Of a DNA stretch of 64,000 nt, positions 62,201-64,000 are shown in pieces (position 1 is the first letter of the stretch; every line of letters starts with the position of its first letter). This DNA comes from Clitoria ternatea (taxonomy: Eukaryota > Streptophyta > Magnoliopsida > Fabales > Fabaceae). The notes beneath the pieces are model-generated. The model saw only the letters and a list, made by a program, of their open reading frames with translations, had not been told where the DNA came from and made no database searches. Location: contig CM075675.1 of assembly GCA_037962975.1 (NCBI GenBank), positions 102,973,718 to 103,037,717 on the forward strand, read 5' to 3'. Made by a program: the position numbers and the translations under genes.

Positions 62201-63431
62201 TAGGCAAACCAATAAGCCAAATTTTATTTGCAAGAAACTTGATGCTTTCAAAGTTGAAATGTTCAAGCCACATATGCCACAACCAGTTATCATCAATAGT
62301 TGTAGCTTTGCAATATAAATCAACATCATACTTGATGTTCATAGAAAATAGATGATTCCTTGACATATTTTGTCATTGCTATTAAGCCCATCTCAGCATC
62401 ATTTATCGTGCAAACTTTCTTATTGAATTTTAAGTCATAACCCTTTTTAGCAAGTTGACTAATGCTTAAGAGATTCTGACATATATTATCACCGTTGTTT
62501 TTCATTCCGTTGACAAGTTTACCTATTTGTGAAAAATAATCGCAAAGGCATTCTTCTTTGCTTTGCTCCATTAGCTTGAACTATAGCGTTTCAAGCCTTG
62601 TAATCTCGTTCGTTTGACTGGGTCAGCACCTTCATATGTTTTGAGTAAAATTTCCCAAGCCTTCTTTGTTGTTTTAGCATGGAAAATTTTCTCAAGAACA
62701 AATAGCTCCACAGATTGATGGATCAGAAATAAGGCTTTTTCATTAAGTAGACAATTTTTCTTTACTTGTTGCATATCAGCTTTTCCTTTGTCTTCTTTAG
62801 TTGGTTCAACAAAACCATCTTTAATGATTTCACCATAACCATTGGTTTTTAAGCACAACTCCATGAGGCGTTTTCACATGGCAAAATTTGATCTGCCATC
62901 AAACTTGAAGATAGTTGTTTGTATTTGTTGAACTTGACTTGCTCCCGTACTGTAACTTGTTGCCATTTTGATACAACCCGTTTTGATACCAGATGTTGGC
63001 AATTAAAATAAATTGCCTAATTGAAAATTAACATGCTATAAAAAATATGAACACTCAAAGAATAAAATTTTTTTTTACTATAATATTTGTGTAGCAGACA
63101 CACTCAAGTTTCTTTAACTTTGTTAAAAGCTAATACACAAAAAAAAAACACAAAACTAATTAAAACTTGTTGAAGCTTTCTCTCAATTTTTTTCTCACTT
63201 TCTTGTTCACTCAAGGCATGCAAATAACAAAGGCAAGGTCCTATTTATACTAAATTTTGCTTGTCATTTTTTGTGATAAAAAAAAATTCAAATTGGACTT
63301 TGCTTCGTAAGATAAAAGAGTTCAAGTTAAAATTTGTTTCCTAACTTTAATCACTAAGCTAATTAAATACATAAGAATGAAACATTATAGGAGCTTCTAA
63401 CAAATTAAACGGCTAAGTTTAATTTCAAACA
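59272..63431 (-). mobile_element. Ty1/copia retrotransposon, complete outline but broken
   Basis: LTRs 59272-59716 (445 bp) and 62994-63431 (438 bp) start TGTTGG and end AACA. Minus strand: PBS TGGTATCAAAACGG next to the right (5') LTR; PPT AAGGGAAGG next to the left (3') LTR. Flanking GATCA and GACGA agree at three of five positions, so the duplication is eroded or absent. The LTRs differ at many sites and by indels, so this element is much older than the nest. At 4.16 kb it is shorter than typical copia elements. Confidence 0.88.
59704..62966 (-). pseudogene. Copia gag-pol remnant
   Basis: Starts at the ATG 62964-62966, 28 bp from the 5' LTR. Order: gag (MELCLKTNGYGEIIKDGF; UBN2-like), gag-pre-integrase (WLWHMWLEHFNFESIKFL, CEACVVGKKYRDPF), integrase core (HDLCYVEI, RTDRTEY, TPQQDWVAERKNRT: D, D and E kept), integrase C-terminus (VFGCIAYVLIP), RT in fragments (MDDLIFTGNN at 60611), RNase H (SDWAGETKTQKTTSG, LAEAEYIATT, LCDNKTTIAL) and RSKHIDIKHQYIRD near the end. 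Stops and frameshifts break it into at least eight pieces, and no CCHC knuckle or protease was recognised. Non-functional. Confidence 0.85.
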
Positions 63432-64000
63432 GACGAGAACTAGTCTGATTAAATCAAACTATTTTACTAACTCTAACATTAGATGATTAATTACGGTTTC
63501 TTGATTCGCACTTTTTTTTTAATGTATTAACAAAGTTAGAATTGTCATGTTGATCAAACTTGTGTATAATTTTATTTTATTTTTGAAAAGCAATTCAAGT
63601 ATAAATCTGTCAACCTTCGTAGACACCAAGTTAGACATTATTTCAAAGGTTTGTCAAACATTTTGCCTGGTGAAGATGGCTTGAATTGATAGCGCCCCAA
63701 CTTTTCGTCTTGATTTGATCGCGTTCCAATTTTTCATGATCTTTTGTTTGTGCGCCTTTAGGAAAATTCAGAGAAAGGAGGTATGAAGAAACGGGGAATG
63801 TAATGCTTTGAGGAGTATTAATGGAACCGTAGATAGTATCAGGTTTAACTTTTCAGGTAGTTTCATTGGTAAATCTTTCTGGTTGAATATTATTAATAGA
63901 ACATTATGAATGCTTCTTCTTCTTCTTCTTCTTTTTTTTGTTAAATGAGAACCATTTCCTTCTAAGCAGGCTTAATTTCACAATTTTTTTTTATCCTTTT
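63432..64000. other. Right-end intergenic DNA
   Basis: No gene was recognised. Contains a (CTT)7 microsatellite at 63913-63933 followed by a T run. Confidence 0.55.

Noticed and set aside
59267..63436. Five-base target duplication for the copia element
   Set aside because: GATCA and GACGA agree at only three of five positions, not enough to claim.
1..64000. A novel defence or CRISPR-like system
   Set aside because: Repeats are retrotransposon, MITE or minisatellite sequence; no spaced direct-repeat array and no such genes occur.

Overview
This is plant nuclear DNA, almost certainly from a eudicot. It carries spliced genes, TATA boxes, LTR retrotransposons of the Tekay, Tat and Ty1/copia lineages, plant L1-type LINEs, hAT-like MITEs and a short plastid-DNA insertion. 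A legume is possible but cannot be shown from the window. No rRNA, tRNA or CRISPR was recognised.

Host genes are few and all lie on the minus strand. Three intact two-exon copies of one pollen Ole e 1-like secreted protein gene lie at 2214-3304 (A), 14427-15524 (B) and 49789-50863 (C). Each is followed downstream, in convergent orientation, by the 3' part of the same decayed LINE. The amplified unit was therefore 'gene plus LINE tail', not the gene alone. A two-exon BCS1-like mitochondrial-type AAA-ATPase gene lies at 56848-58556.

Mobile DNA fills most of the rest. The main structure is a four-level nest inside the LINE of unit C. The LINE (18480-48839) is split at CCTTT by a copia (SIRE/Maximus-like) solo LTR (21543-46020). 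That is split at ATAGT by a Tekay chromovirus with 3,091-bp LTRs (22649-45256). The Tekay 3' LTR is split at AAAAC by an 11.8-kb Tat-lineage element (23670-35490) with 807-bp, almost identical LTRs. Every junction has a target-site duplication and the two halves of each LTR add up exactly, so the order of events is secure. The Tat element carries gag-pol (minus strand, one nonsense codon in integrase), a 59-bp minisatellite, and on the opposite strand a spliced two-exon extra ORF with its own TATA box.

Other mobile DNA: a 446-bp copia solo LTR (7812-8257), a Tat-type solo LTR (16305-17045), hAT MITEs at 4714-4888 and 19940-20410, a foldback MITE (55858-56037), a gag-deleted copia remnant (53660-56060) and an older complete but broken copia element (59272-63431). 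About 85-100 bp of chloroplast atpI sits at 17560-17644. The spaces between are AT-rich with a few exon-like fragments at 5200-5850, 6313-6600 and 8830-9122 that could not be identified.

The inferred history is: LINE insertion, segmental duplication with the Ole e 1-like gene, a 4.5-kb deletion in unit A, then lineage-specific insertions (MITE, solo LTRs and the nest). The nest explains why genes B and C are now about 35 kb apart, whereas A and B are about 12 kb apart.
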